Below the pieces are notes generated by a model that was not told where the DNA came from, did not search any database, and saw nothing but the letters and a program-made list of their open reading frames with translations. DNA of 64,000 nt from Streptomyces sp. AA1529 (GTDB lineage Bacteria > Actinomycetota > Actinomycetes > Streptomycetales > Streptomycetaceae): assembly GCF_000280905.1 (NCBI RefSeq), contig NZ_ALAP01000055.1, forward strand, positions 24,238-88,237, read 5' to 3'. Both the position numbers and the translations under genes were made by a program. The stretch's first letter is position 1. Every line of letters begins with the position of its first letter. Shown here one piece after another: positions 26,804 through 35,021 of the stretch.

Positions 26804-27172
26804 GCACCGTCCGCCGCAGGGCGCGTCCCGACAGCGGACACGCCCGCGCGGGGCGCCCCACGCGGGCGCGCCGCATCTCTCGCGCGGTGAACGGCGTACC
26901 GGGGTGATTGGGAGGTCGGCCCGGCACGCGCCCCCGTGCGGAACGGTCCTTGTGATGAGGGGTGGCCGTTCCGCGCGGGGGCACATCGGTGTGCGGCGTT
27001 CTCCGGCATCGGCCCCGGCGTCCGTTTGCCCACCTCGGCGGCCGGTCCGCCGGTGGCCGTCCGGAGCCCGCGGGAGCGCGGGCATGTCACCCGGAAGGGG
27101 CATGAGGGGACTCCGGCCGTCGGCGAGCGGGCGGAAGTGGTCCGGGGCCGGCCGGCTCCGGCCGGACCGGGC
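26804..27172. other. Intergenic region after katA with two hairpins
   Basis: A 369-bp region between convergent katA and the DUF2255 gene. The stem CGCCCGCG/CGCGGGCG (26841-26868) is followed by a larger inverted repeat (26930-26982). No coding frame with convincing features. Confidence 0.6.
26930..26982. terminator. 17-bp inverted repeat after katA
   Basis: Left arm 26930-26946 pairs with right arm 26966-26982 over 17 bp with one G-U pair; loop 19 nt. Likely a backup terminator or a structured 3' end. Confidence 0.5.
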
Positions 27173-27550
27173 TCAGCTCTGCGGGTTCAGCCGCAGGGTG
27201 GTGACGCGGGCCTGTTCGCCGACCATGGGTTCGACGTAGCCGGTGTAGCGGCCGTACTTGGTGCGGTAGGCGGCGTCCACGCGGTCGTTGACGGCGGGGT
27301 CGTCGACGGGGGTGAAGGTGACGTCGGCCTCAGCCGCACCGGCGCTGATGTGTCCGGTGCCCGTGGTACGGGCGGTGTTCCACCAGGTGCCGGCGGTGCC
27401 GCGCCACGAGCGGACGTACACCGCCTCGCCGTCGGCGACGACCCAGATGGTGGTCGGCTTGCGCAGGGACCCGTCGCCGCGGCGGGGTGCGACGTGCAGT
27501 TCGTCGGCTTCGGCGATCTGCTGAAGTGTCGTGGGGTTCCAGGTGCTCAT
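27173..27550 (-). CDS. DUF2255 family protein
   Basis: A 125-residue protein, WNPTTLQQIAEADELHVAPRRGDG then PTTIWVVADGEAVYVRSWRG and VNDRVDAAYRTKYGRY: the small beta-barrel family DUF2255, related in fold to flavin-split-barrel proteins (nitroreductase-like PNPOx folds). Role unknown. It is the last gene of a same-strand redox group with the dehydrogenase, aldo-keto reductase, cupin and CMD-family genes. Confidence 0.8.
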   Translation of the reverse strand: MSTWNPTTLQQIAEADELHVAPRRGDGSLRKPTTIWVVADGEAVYVRSWRGTAGTWWNTARTTGTGHISAGAAEADVTFTPVDDPAVNDRVDAAYRTKYGRYTGYVEPMVGEQARVTTLRLNPQS

Positions 27551-27747
27551 GGGCTGGTCTCCTTCACGGTGCGAAGCGGCAGAGGCGCGTACGGCACAGA
27601 TCCTTCCGTCCGGCCGGTCGAGGGGGCCGCATCCGCTGCCGTGTCGGCCCGGTCGTGTGCCTCGTTCGCCATGCGGTTCATCGGCGAGGAGCCCTCTTCG
27701 GCGATCGACAGCGGCACGACGTGAGCGGGCCGTGCGGTGCCGGCCAC
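27547..27747 (-). CDS. Doubtful 66-codon ORF before the DUF2255 gene
   Basis: The frame starts at a GTG without ribosome site and ends in a 4-bp overlap with the DUF2255 start. Composition is low-complexity (Asp/Ala/Thr/Pro) and no family is recognised. The overlap is the only argument for it being real. Confidence 0.25.
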   Translation of the reverse strand: MAGTARPAHVVPLSIAEEGSSPMNRMANEAHDRADTAADAAPSTGRTEGSVPYAPLPLRTVKETSP

Positions 27748-27786
27748 CCGGAGAGAGAGGGGACGGCCGGCACCGCACGGGACGGG

Positions 27787-28809
27787 TCAGGGGCGCAGCA
27801 GGGCCTTGACGGCGCGGCGCTCGTCCATGGCCCGGTAGCCCTCGGCCACCTCCGACAGGGGCAGCTCCAGGTCGAAGACCCTGCCCGGGTCGATCCGGTC
27901 GGACAGGACCAGATCGATGAGGTCGGGCAGGTACTCGCGCACCGGTGCCGGGCCGCCGCGCACGCCGACGTGGGAGAAGAACAGCTGCCCGCCGTCGAGG
28001 GAGACGCCGTGCGGGACGCCGACGAAGCCGACGTTGCCGCCGGGCCGGGTGGAGTTGAGGGCCTGCTGCATCGACTGCTCGTCGCCCACGCATTCCAGCA
28101 CGCGGTCGGCGCCGATGCCGCCGGTCAGCTCCTTGATCCGGGCCACGCCCTCCTCGCCGCGCTCGGCCACGACGTCGGTCGCGCCGAACTCGCGGGCGAG
28201 CTTCTGCCGGGAGGCGTGCCGCGACATGGCGACGATCCGCTCCGCGCCCAGTTCCTTCGCAGCGATGACCGCGCACAGGCCGACCGCCCCGTCCCCCACC
28301 ACCGCGACGGTGTCACCAGGCCGCACCTCGGCGGCCTGGGCCGCGTACCAGCCGGTGCCCATCACGTCCGAGCAGGCCAGCAGACTGGGTATGTATTTCT
28401 CGTCGGGCGCCTCGGGGGTGGCGACGAGAGTGCCGTCCGCCAGCGGGATACGGATCCTCTCGGCCTGGCAGCCCTCGGCGCCGACGAACTCGCGGTGCAG
28501 GCAGTTGGTCTGGTAACCGTTCCAGCAGTTCGGGCAGGTGTTGTCGGAGGCGAAGAACGAGCCGACGACGAACTGGCCGGGCCGGATGTTCTTCACCTCC
28601 GCGCCGGTTTCCTCGACGATCCCCACGTACTCGTGCCCGAACGGGGTGGGCCGCTCGACCGCGTTGATGCCGCGGTAGTCCCACAGATCGGAGCCGCACA
28701 CGCAGGTCGCCACCGTGCGGATGACCGCATCGGTCGCTTCGATGATCTTCGGGTCGTCGCGCTCCTCGAAGCGGACGTCGCCGGGGGCGTGGAGAATCGC
28801 TCCGCGCAT
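27787..28809 (-). CDS. Zinc-dependent alcohol dehydrogenase (MDR family)
   Basis: A 340-residue medium-chain dehydrogenase. The catalytic zinc ligands are in CVCGSDLWDYRG and GHEYVGIVEE; the structural-zinc lobe is reduced to CPNCWNGYQTNC (three Cys visible); the NAD(P) motif VVGDGAVGLCAV follows. Closest in look to the YjgB/Tdh-like dehydrogenases often called zinc-dependent alcohol dehydrogenase in Streptomyces. ATG at 28809 starts MRGAILHAPGDV; the open frame upstream is not coding-like. Substrate unknown; the gene sits with an aldo-keto reductase, suggesting aldehyde or ketone handling. Confidence 0.88.
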   Translation of the reverse strand: MRGAILHAPGDVRFEERDDPKIIEATDAVIRTVATCVCGSDLWDYRGINAVERPTPFGHEYVGIVEETGAEVKNIRPGQFVVGSFFASDNTCPNCWNGYQTNCLHREFVGAEGCQAERIRIPLADGTLVATPEAPDEKYIPSLLACSDVMGTGWYAAQAAEVRPGDTVAVVGDGAVGLCAVIAAKELGAERIVAMSRHASRQKLAREFGATDVVAERGEEGVARIKELTGGIGADRVLECVGDEQSMQQALNSTRPGGNVGFVGVPHGVSLDGGQLFFSHVGVRGGPAPVREYLPDLIDLVLSDRIDPGRVFDLELPLSEVAEGYRAMDERRAVKALLRP

Positions 28810-29224
28810 GATGGTGCTGCCTTTCTCAGTCGAAAGAAGGTCGTGAACAAGGACGTGCCGGTCCTCTTCAGGGGGAACGGGGCCGGCACGGGAAGCGGGG
28901 GGGACGGACCGGGGCAGTGGCGGCGGCGGTCGGGACCGCCTTGGCTGCTGTCGGTGACCGGTCCCGGACAGGTCGAGCCGTCGCCCGGTCCCGTCCCGGA
29001 CGCGCACGGCGCCCTGCGCCGTGCGGGTCGACCCCGCGGGCCGCGGGCCGCGGGCCGCGGGACATCGCACACCGCGCGGCGCACGATCCGGGCCGACGCG
29101 CCGGTGAACGCCCCCTCGGGGCCGACACCTCCGGGGCCGGGACGCCCGGACTCGGGGCGCCCGGCTCGGGCGGCACGGCCCGACCCGGGCCGCCGCAAGG
29201 CGACGCCAGGTGGCTTCTACCGCG
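28810..29224. other. Intergenic region with CCGCGGG repeats and a hairpin
   Basis: A 415-bp gap between the aldo-keto reductase stop and the dehydrogenase start. It contains the hairpin CGCACGGCGC/GCGCCGTGCG (29003-29025) and the tandem repeat next to it. Promoter for the dehydrogenase must lie in the 28810-28950 part, but no clear -35/-10 pair is seen. Confidence 0.55.
29034..29061. repeat. Four tandem copies of CCGCGGG
   Basis: A perfect 28-bp array of a 7-bp unit, itself containing the palindrome CCGCGG. Likely slippage-prone. Confidence 0.8.
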
Positions 29225-30082
29225 TCACTTGCCGCTGTAGACGGGGAAGACGCTGTGCTCGCCGTAGTCCACGTCGCGCAGGTCTCGCAGGACGTCCATG
29301 TCGGCGCCGGAGATCCTGAAGTCGACCTCGGCGTTGGACCGCATGTGCGCGGGGTTCGCCGTCTTGGGCAGCGACACGGCGCCCAGCTGGAGGGTGTAGC
29401 GGATGCACAGCTGGGGGACGGACACGCCGTACTTCTCGGCCATCGCCCGGACTTCGGCGTGCTGCAGGATCGCGCCGTGGGCGATGGGCGAGTACGCCTC
29501 GACGAGGATCTGCTTGCTCTCGCAGTAGTCCAGGAGGTCGGAGGGGGTGTTGCCGGCGTGCACGAGCAGCTGGTTCACGTGCGGGACGACGGTCGCGCCC
29601 TGCTGGATGTTCTCGAGATCCTGCTGCTGGAAGTTGGAGACGCCGATGGCGCGGATCCTGCCCGCCTGGTGGGCCTCCTCCAGGGCACGCCATGCCGCGC
29701 GGTTGCCCTGGGCGTAGTCGCCGCCGCGGAAGTCGTCCCACGGCTGCGGGCTGTGGATCAGCATCAAGTCGATGCGGTCCAGGCCCAGCCGCTCCAGAGA
29801 GCCGTCGATCGCGGCGACCGCCTGGTCGTGGTCCTTGATCTCCGCGGCGAGTTTGGTCGAGACGAACAGCTCGTCGCGGGGCACTCCCGAGGTGCGCATC
29901 CCCTCGCCGACGCCGCGTTCGTTGCCGTATGCCTGGGCGGTGTCGATGTTGCGGTAGCCGATCTCCACGGCTGCCCGGACGGCCTCGGCCACCTGGTCGT
30001 CGTCGATGAACCAGGTGCCCAGCCCCAGCTTGGGAATCTCGACGCCGTGGGACAGCGTGCAGGTCTCGTCCAGGATGGTCAT
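29225..30082 (-). CDS. Aldo/keto reductase
   Basis: A 285-residue AKR5-like reductase. The catalytic tetrad is visible: Asp and Tyr in NIDTAQAYGNE, Lys in FVSTKL, His in MLIHSPQPW; the NADPH end has LPKTANPAHMRSNAEV. It reduces aldehydes or ketones with NADPH; substrate unknown. Start ATG at 30082 overlaps the cupin stop by 4 bp, so they are coupled. Length normal. Confidence 0.92.
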   Translation of the reverse strand: MTILDETCTLSHGVEIPKLGLGTWFIDDDQVAEAVRAAVEIGYRNIDTAQAYGNERGVGEGMRTSGVPRDELFVSTKLAAEIKDHDQAVAAIDGSLERLGLDRIDLMLIHSPQPWDDFRGGDYAQGNRAAWRALEEAHQAGRIRAIGVSNFQQQDLENIQQGATVVPHVNQLLVHAGNTPSDLLDYCESKQILVEAYSPIAHGAILQHAEVRAMAEKYGVSVPQLCIRYTLQLGAVSLPKTANPAHMRSNAEVDFRISGADMDVLRDLRDVDYGEHSVFPVYSGK

Positions 30083-30513
30083 GCGTTCGCTCCGTTCTTC
30101 GGCAGCGCGCCGTACACCTCGTCGGTGACGGGCTCGAGCCATTCGTTGCTGACGTCTTCGCCCGGCGTGATGAAGGCGAGGTGGGAGAACCACGAGCCGG
30201 CCTTCGCGCCGTGCCAGTGCTTCGTGCCCGCCGGGACGCGGACCACCGTTCCCGGCTCCATGCTGACGGGATCCTCGCCCTCGGCCTGGTACCAGCCGCT
30301 GCCCGCGGTGCACAGCAGGATCTGGTCCCCGCCGCCGCCCGTGCCGTGGTGGATGTGCCAGTTGTTGCGGCACCCCGGCTCGAAGGAGACGTTGCTGACC
30401 GGGACGCTCCCCGAGGCGAGCGGAGCCAGGTAGCTCTGGCCGATGAAGTACTGCGCGAAGGCGTCGTTCTTCTCCCCGAGCGGGAAGATCTGTTCGAATT
30501 CGTTGTCGGCCAT
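30079..30513 (-). CDS. Cupin-domain protein
   Basis: A 144-residue single-domain cupin. Metal motif 1 is NNWHIHHGTGGGGDQILLC with its His-X-His, and motif 2 is PAGTKHWHGAKAGSWFSHL. N-terminus FEQIFPLGEKNDAFAQYF matches the group encoded beside CMD-family genes (such as YpeM/AhpD-like clusters). Probably a small dioxygenase, isomerase or carrier; no function is proven. Sits 71 bp after the CMD-family stop and overlaps the reductase gene. Confidence 0.85.
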   Translation of the reverse strand: MADNEFEQIFPLGEKNDAFAQYFIGQSYLAPLASGSVPVSNVSFEPGCRNNWHIHHGTGGGGDQILLCTAGSGWYQAEGEDPVSMEPGTVVRVPAGTKHWHGAKAGSWFSHLAFITPGEDVSNEWLEPVTDEVYGALPKNGANA

Positions 30514-30584
30514 CTCGTTCTCTCCGTTGAGTCGGCACGCCCCGCCGACCGTGCGGGGCATCGTTGCGCTGCTCGCGCCGGCGA

Positions 30585-30905
30585 TCAGGCGGCCCGCTCG
30601 TCGGCGAGCTTCTTCAGCTGGGTGATCGCGGTCATGGCGTTGGGCCATCCGGCGTAGAAGGCCAGATGGGTGATCGCCTCGGACAGCTCCTCCACCGTGA
30701 GCCCGTTGTCCAGGGCCACTCCCAGGTGGTGGGGAAGCTGCTCACTGCGGTAGAGGGCGGCCAGCACACTCACGGTGACCAGGCTGCGGTCCCGCGGCGA
30801 CAGCCCGGGCCGCTCCCACACGTCCTGGAACAGGACCCGGTCGGTGATCTCGACCAGCTTCGGCGCGATGCCGGCCAGTTCCCGGGGCGCGGACTGCTTC
30901 GCCAT
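30585..30905 (-). CDS. Carboxymuconolactone decarboxylase-family protein
   Basis: A 106-residue helical protein of the CMD/AhpD fold: LAGIAPKLVEITDRVLFQDVWERPGLSPRDRSLVTVSVLAALY, then EQLPHHLGVALDNGLTVEELSEAITHLAFYAG. It has the gamma-CMD-type histidines but no CXXC, so it is not a peroxidase of the AhpD type. First gene of the CMD-cupin-AKR transcription unit; ribosome site GGAGGGAG. Confidence 0.85.
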   Translation of the reverse strand: MAKQSAPRELAGIAPKLVEITDRVLFQDVWERPGLSPRDRSLVTVSVLAALYRSEQLPHHLGVALDNGLTVEELSEAITHLAFYAGWPNAMTAITQLKKLADERAA

Positions 30906-31215
30906 AAGAGGGCTCCCTCCGATCGTCCGAACACGGTGCGGCACGTCTCACCGTCGGCCCTCCCGGGCCGGGCGGCATCCGCCGCCGGGTTCCCACCCTG
31001 CGCGGACCGCAGCCGCATCCCCTGCCACCCTCGAGGAAACCGCAGCTCACAGCCGTGCGGAAGGCACTGTCGTTACAGGTACTGACAGAACCCCCCAGCC
31101 CTGCACCACCGCGCCCGGCCTGGACGGCCTGGACACCGCCCACCGCCACCGCCCGGCCCGCCCACGCCGCACCACCGGCCCGGTCCGGATCCGGAACCCG
31201 GCGGGAACAGCGGCG
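30906..31215. other. Promoter region of the CMD-cupin-AKR unit
   Basis: A 310-bp gap between the XRE-MmyB regulator stop and the CMD gene start, both on the minus strand. It includes the inverted repeat CTGTC-N12-GACAG at 31067-31088; the rest is GC-rich without a gene. Confidence 0.5.
31067..31088. promoter_or_regulatory. Inverted repeat CTGTC-N12-GACAG
   Basis: Five-base arms with CTGT-CGTT-ACAG nested in the left part. It lies in an AT-richer pocket about 165 bp before the CMD gene and is a candidate operator for the upstream XRE-MmyB protein. Weak. Confidence 0.35.
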
Positions 31216-32082
31216 TCAGCGCGTTCCTGCGGGCGCCGCGAGGGCGGGACGGGTGTCGGCCCAATCGGCCAGCAGCCGCACCCGGCGCGCCGACTCACTG
31301 CCGGGATCGGGCGTGAGCACCGACAGCATCAGATCGGGCCGCCCCGGCAGCGTCAGCGTCTCGAACGGCAGACTCAGCCGCCCCACCGCCGGATGTGCGT
31401 ACTCCTTCACCCCGCTCCAGTGCAGCCGCACCTCGTGATCGCGCCAGCACCGGGCGAACGGCTCGCTGGCCGCGGACAGCTCCTCCACCAGCGCGTTCAT
31501 CGCCCGATCATGCGGCATCATCCCGGCCCCCGTCCGCAACAGCGCGACCGTGTTGCGGATCGACTCGTCCCAGTCGTGGAAGAACGAGCGCGCCGCCGGA
31601 TCGAGGAACTGGAATCGCGCGATGTTCACCGGCCCCACCGACGGCTCGTCGTACATCGGCGCGTACAGGGCGTGCCCGAGATAGTTGGCCGCGACCAGGT
31701 CCAGCCGCCGGTTCCACACGAACGCCGGCACCGATCCCATGGCGTCCAGCACCCGCTGCACGCCCTCCGGCACGTCCTCCTTCACGTCGAGGCCCTTGCC
31801 TCGGCCCGCACGCGCGAGATCGAAGAGATGGGACCGCTCCGCCGCGTCGAATTGCAGCGCATCCGCCACCGCGTCCAGCACGGAGTCCGACGCCCCCGCC
31901 AGATGCCCGCGCTCCAGACGCACGTAGTAGTCGACGCTCACGCCCGCCAGCAGAGCGACCTCCTCCCTGCGCAGGCCCGGTACGCGGCGGTGCGCACCCA
32001 ACGCGGGCAGTCCCGCCTGCCGCGGCGAGACGCGACCGCGCCGCGTCACCAGAAAATCCCTGATCTCACGCTGCCTGTCCAC
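31216..32082 (-). CDS. XRE regulator with MmyB-like ligand domain
   Basis: A 288-residue regulator. Helix-turn-helix: RVPGLRREEVALLAGVSVDYYVRLERGHLAGASDSVLDAVADAL (about residues 33-76). The C-terminal 180 residues are the MmyB-like PAS-type domain (VWNRRLDLVAANYLGHALYAPM, NIARFQFLDPAARSFFHDW, HPAVGRLSLPFETLTLPG). Such proteins often lie beside one or a few oxidoreductase genes and control them. Here the same-strand downstream neighbours are the CMD-cupin-AKR genes. GTG start at 32082. Confidence 0.88.
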   Translation of the reverse strand: MDRQREIRDFLVTRRGRVSPRQAGLPALGAHRRVPGLRREEVALLAGVSVDYYVRLERGHLAGASDSVLDAVADALQFDAAERSHLFDLARAGRGKGLDVKEDVPEGVQRVLDAMGSVPAFVWNRRLDLVAANYLGHALYAPMYDEPSVGPVNIARFQFLDPAARSFFHDWDESIRNTVALLRTGAGMMPHDRAMNALVEELSAASEPFARCWRDHEVRLHWSGVKEYAHPAVGRLSLPFETLTLPGRPDLMLSVLTPDPGSESARRVRLLADWADTRPALAAPAGTR

Positions 32083-32400
32083 ACCACAACCCTAGGCAAT
32101 CGGCGACCGGACCCGCGGCTGGTGAAGCACACCGGCCCCAGGTGTCCGTGCAGCCACTCGCCGCACAGCCGCTTCGCACGAGCTGAATCGCCGCGCCCCC
32201 ACCACCACAGTCGACACCGAACGAGGTCCGAGCAGCTCAGCCGGTGCGGCGGGTCGGCTCGGCCGCCGAAGGGCAGCACCTTCCGGGCCCGTCCCGCACT
32301 CGCCTCTTCGGAAAACCCGCTCCATCGGCGACGATTGGAGAGCGGCCGGGCACAGCAGCCCCACCGTGCCCACCGGATCACCCGTGCCAGGAGCCGAACG
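32083..32400. other. Divergent gap, no feature seen
   Basis: A 318-bp region between the XRE-MmyB gene (minus) and the zinc-ribbon protein gene (plus). It must hold two promoters. I see no convincing -35/-10 pair, repeat or small gene. Confidence 0.4.
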
Positions 32401-33165
32401 ATGGCCGAGAGAGTGCTTGTGCGCTGCCCCGTGTGCCGGCGTGAGCACAGCTACACCGCGCCCGTCTACCCCTGCGGCTGCGGTGCGCCGGTCGCCCTGC
32501 CGCTGCTCTCCTCCGCGGCCGCGATCCAGGTGCGGCACCGCACCTGGGCGGGCTCCTGGATCTCGGTGAGCTGCCCGGCCTGCGGGCGCGTGGACGAGTG
32601 GCCGCAGCCCGAACTGGGCTGCGGCTGCGGCACCACGCTGCGGGTGCCGGTCGCCCGCGGCAGGACCGGGGTGGCGGCGCCGTCCGCCGAGCAGCCGCCG
32701 CCGGCCGCCCGCACCGCGCCGGAGTCCGCGCCGCAGTCCGCGCCGGGCGCCGCGGACCCGGCGCCCGCCGCGGGACCGTTCCCGCGGCCCGCCTTCCGGC
32801 CCGTCACCATCCGCACGGCGCAGGACGCGAAGCTGGCCGCGGCGCAGTATCTGCGGTGGCTGGGCTTCGAGGGAGTACGGGTCGCCGAGCGGACACCCGC
32901 CTCGGGAGTGGACGTACGCGGACCCGGCGTGGTCGCGCACGTCGATCCCTCCACCTCCCCTGCGGCGCTGCGCGACGTGGAGACGCTGTGGCTGAACGGG
33001 CTGAACGACTCGGTCGCCGCCGTCTGCTTCGCCCTGGCCGGGTACGGCAAGGACGCGCGGGCCCGCGCCGAGGAACTGCGGCTCCCGCTGTTCGTGCTGG
33101 ATCTGACGGGCACGCCCCGGGCGGTGAACGAGGCCGCCGAGCAGCTGATCCGCACCCCGCGGTGA
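32401..33165 (+). CDS. Zinc-ribbon protein with degenerate restriction-endonuclease-like domain
   Basis: A 254-residue protein. The N-terminal 85 residues have three Cys pairs (CPVCRR, CGCG, CPACGR and a later CGCG) forming two zinc ribbons. A Pro/Ala linker follows, then a C-terminal domain LAAAQYLRWLGFEGVRVAERTPASGVDVRG with the spacing of Mrr-like PD-(D/E)XK nucleases. The Asp is kept in GVDV, but the expected (E/Q)xK strand reads VVAHVD, so the nuclease is probably inactive. Start ATG at 32401. Possible role in nucleic-acid binding; not known. Confidence 0.6.
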   Translation: MAERVLVRCPVCRREHSYTAPVYPCGCGAPVALPLLSSAAAIQVRHRTWAGSWISVSCPACGRVDEWPQPELGCGCGTTLRVPVARGRTGVAAPSAEQPPPAARTAPESAPQSAPGAADPAPAAGPFPRPAFRPVTIRTAQDAKLAAAQYLRWLGFEGVRVAERTPASGVDVRGPGVVAHVDPSTSPAALRDVETLWLNGLNDSVAAVCFALAGYGKDARARAEELRLPLFVLDLTGTPRAVNEAAEQLIRTPR

Positions 33166-33208
33166 TCCCGCCCCGCCACCGGCGCCGTGCTCCGCCGCGC
33201 TCGGCCCG

Positions 33209-34897
33209 CTACCGGTCGCGGTGCTCGGTCCCGGGCGTCCCCGACTCGCCCGCCGCGTGGGCGCGCAGTTCGACGCGGCGGATCTTCCCGGAGATCGTCT
33301 TGGGCAGCTCGGCGAACTCGATCACCCGCACCCGCTTGTAGGGGGCGAGCCGCTCCCGGCAGTGCGCGAACAGCACGGCGGCGGTCTCCGCGTCCGCGGC
33401 GGCGCCGTCCGCGACCACCACATACGCCTTGGGCACGGCGAGCCGCACCGGGTCCGGCGACGGCACGACGGCGGCCTCCGCCACGGCGGGATGCTCCAGC
33501 AGGACGCTCTCCACCTCGAACGGGGAGATCTTGTAGTCGCTGGCCTTGAAGACGTCGTCCGCGCGGCCCACGTAGGTGAGATAGCCCTCCTCGTCCCGCG
33601 CCCCGATGTCGCCCGTCCGGTAGGTGCCGTCGGCCATCACCTCCGCCGTGCGCTCCGCGTCGCCCCGGTAGCCGACCATCAGGCCGACCGGGCGGGTGGA
33701 CAGGTCGAGGCAGATCTCCCCCTCCTCGACGCCGGTCTCGCCCGTGACCGGGTCGCGCAGGGTGACGTCGAAGCCGGGCGTGGGGCGGCCCATGGAGCCC
33801 GGCTTGAGGGGCTGGCCGGGGGTGTTGGCGACCTGGACGGCGGTCTCGGTCTGGCCGAAGCCGTCCCGGATGGTGACATCCCACACCCGGCGGACGTGCT
33901 CGATGACCTCGGGATTGAGCGGCTCACCGGCGGCGACGACCTCCCGGGGGACGGTGGAGAGGCTGCTGAGGTCGGCCTGGATGAGCATGCGCCAGACGGT
34001 GGGCGGTGCGCAGAAGCTGGTGACGCCGCCACGCTCCATCTCGGTGAGCAGCCGCCCGGCGTCGAACCGGCTGTAGTTGTGGATGAAGATCGTCGCCTCG
34101 GCGTTCCAGGGCGCGAAGAAGTTGGACCAGGCGTGCTTGGCCCAGCCGGGCGAGGAGATGTTGAGGTGGACGTCGCCCGGCTGCAGGCCGATCCAGTACA
34201 TCGTCGCCAGGTGCCCGACCGGGTAGGAGGCGTGGGTGTGCTCGACCAGCTTGGGCAGCGCGGTCGTCCCGGAGGTGAAGTACAGCAGCAGGGTGTCGTC
34301 GGCACGGGTGGCGCCTTGCGGGTCGAAGTCGGCCGCGGCCTCGTAGGCGTCCTCGTAGGCCAGCCAGCCGGCGGCCGGGGTGCCGCCGCTGCCGACGGCG
34401 ATCCGCGTGTAGTCGCCCGGCACCTCGTCGGTGAACTTCCCGGTGTCCTCGGCGCGTACCACCACATGGCGCGCCGCGCCGCGGGTGATCCGGTCGGCCA
34501 GGTCGCGCGGGCCCAACTGGGGCGTCGCGGGGATGACGACGGCGCGCAGCTTCATCAGCGCGAGCAGCGTCTCCCACAGCTCGACCTGGTTGCCCAGCAT
34601 CAGCACGACCCGGTCGCCGGGCGCCACGCCCCGGCCGCGCAGCCAGTTGGCGACCTGGTCGGAGCGGGTCCGCATCTGGTCGTAGGTGACGCGGCGCTCC
34701 AGCCCGTCCTCCTCGACGATGTGCAGCGCGAGCCGGTCGTTGCCCCGGGCGATGTGGTCGAACCAGTCCAGCGCCCAGTTGAAGTGCTCGGGCCGGGGCC
34801 AGTCGAAGGCGGCCCGCGCGGCCTCGTAGTCCGTCCGGTGCCGCAGCAGCGTGTCGCGGGCGGCGCGGAACTGATCGGTAGGCGTGGACGGGACCAT
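33209..34897 (-). CDS. Medium-chain acyl-CoA synthetase (AMP-forming)
   Basis: A 562-residue ANL-superfamily enzyme of the MACS type. AMP-binding P-loop YFTSGTTALPKLVEH, DGFGQTETAV, YRTGDIGARDEEGYLTYVGRADDVFKASDYKISPFEVESVL and the C-terminal catalytic Lys in LPKTISGKIRR are present. It activates a carboxylic acid to acyl-CoA using ATP; chain length cannot be read. Divergent from the EEP-family gene. No operon partner. Confidence 0.92.
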   Translation of the reverse strand: MVPSTPTDQFRAARDTLLRHRTDYEAARAAFDWPRPEHFNWALDWFDHIARGNDRLALHIVEEDGLERRVTYDQMRTRSDQVANWLRGRGVAPGDRVVLMLGNQVELWETLLALMKLRAVVIPATPQLGPRDLADRITRGAARHVVVRAEDTGKFTDEVPGDYTRIAVGSGGTPAAGWLAYEDAYEAAADFDPQGATRADDTLLLYFTSGTTALPKLVEHTHASYPVGHLATMYWIGLQPGDVHLNISSPGWAKHAWSNFFAPWNAEATIFIHNYSRFDAGRLLTEMERGGVTSFCAPPTVWRMLIQADLSSLSTVPREVVAAGEPLNPEVIEHVRRVWDVTIRDGFGQTETAVQVANTPGQPLKPGSMGRPTPGFDVTLRDPVTGETGVEEGEICLDLSTRPVGLMVGYRGDAERTAEVMADGTYRTGDIGARDEEGYLTYVGRADDVFKASDYKISPFEVESVLLEHPAVAEAAVVPSPDPVRLAVPKAYVVVADGAAADAETAAVLFAHCRERLAPYKRVRVIEFAELPKTISGKIRRVELRAHAAGESGTPGTEHRDR

Positions 34898-35021
34898 GTT
34901 TCCTCCTGCTCAGGGGGTGCTGCGGGCGCTGGGAGCCATCGTGTACGCCCACCCGTGTGCCGCACCACCCCCGGCCGGGGGCTTACGCCCATGTGACGGG
35001 AGGTGCGGCATCATCGGAGAG

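Noticed and set aside
30775..32400. 796-codon frame extending the zinc-ribbon protein upstream
   Set aside because: It runs opposite to the XRE-MmyB gene and has no coding character; the ATG at 32401 begins the recognisable domain.
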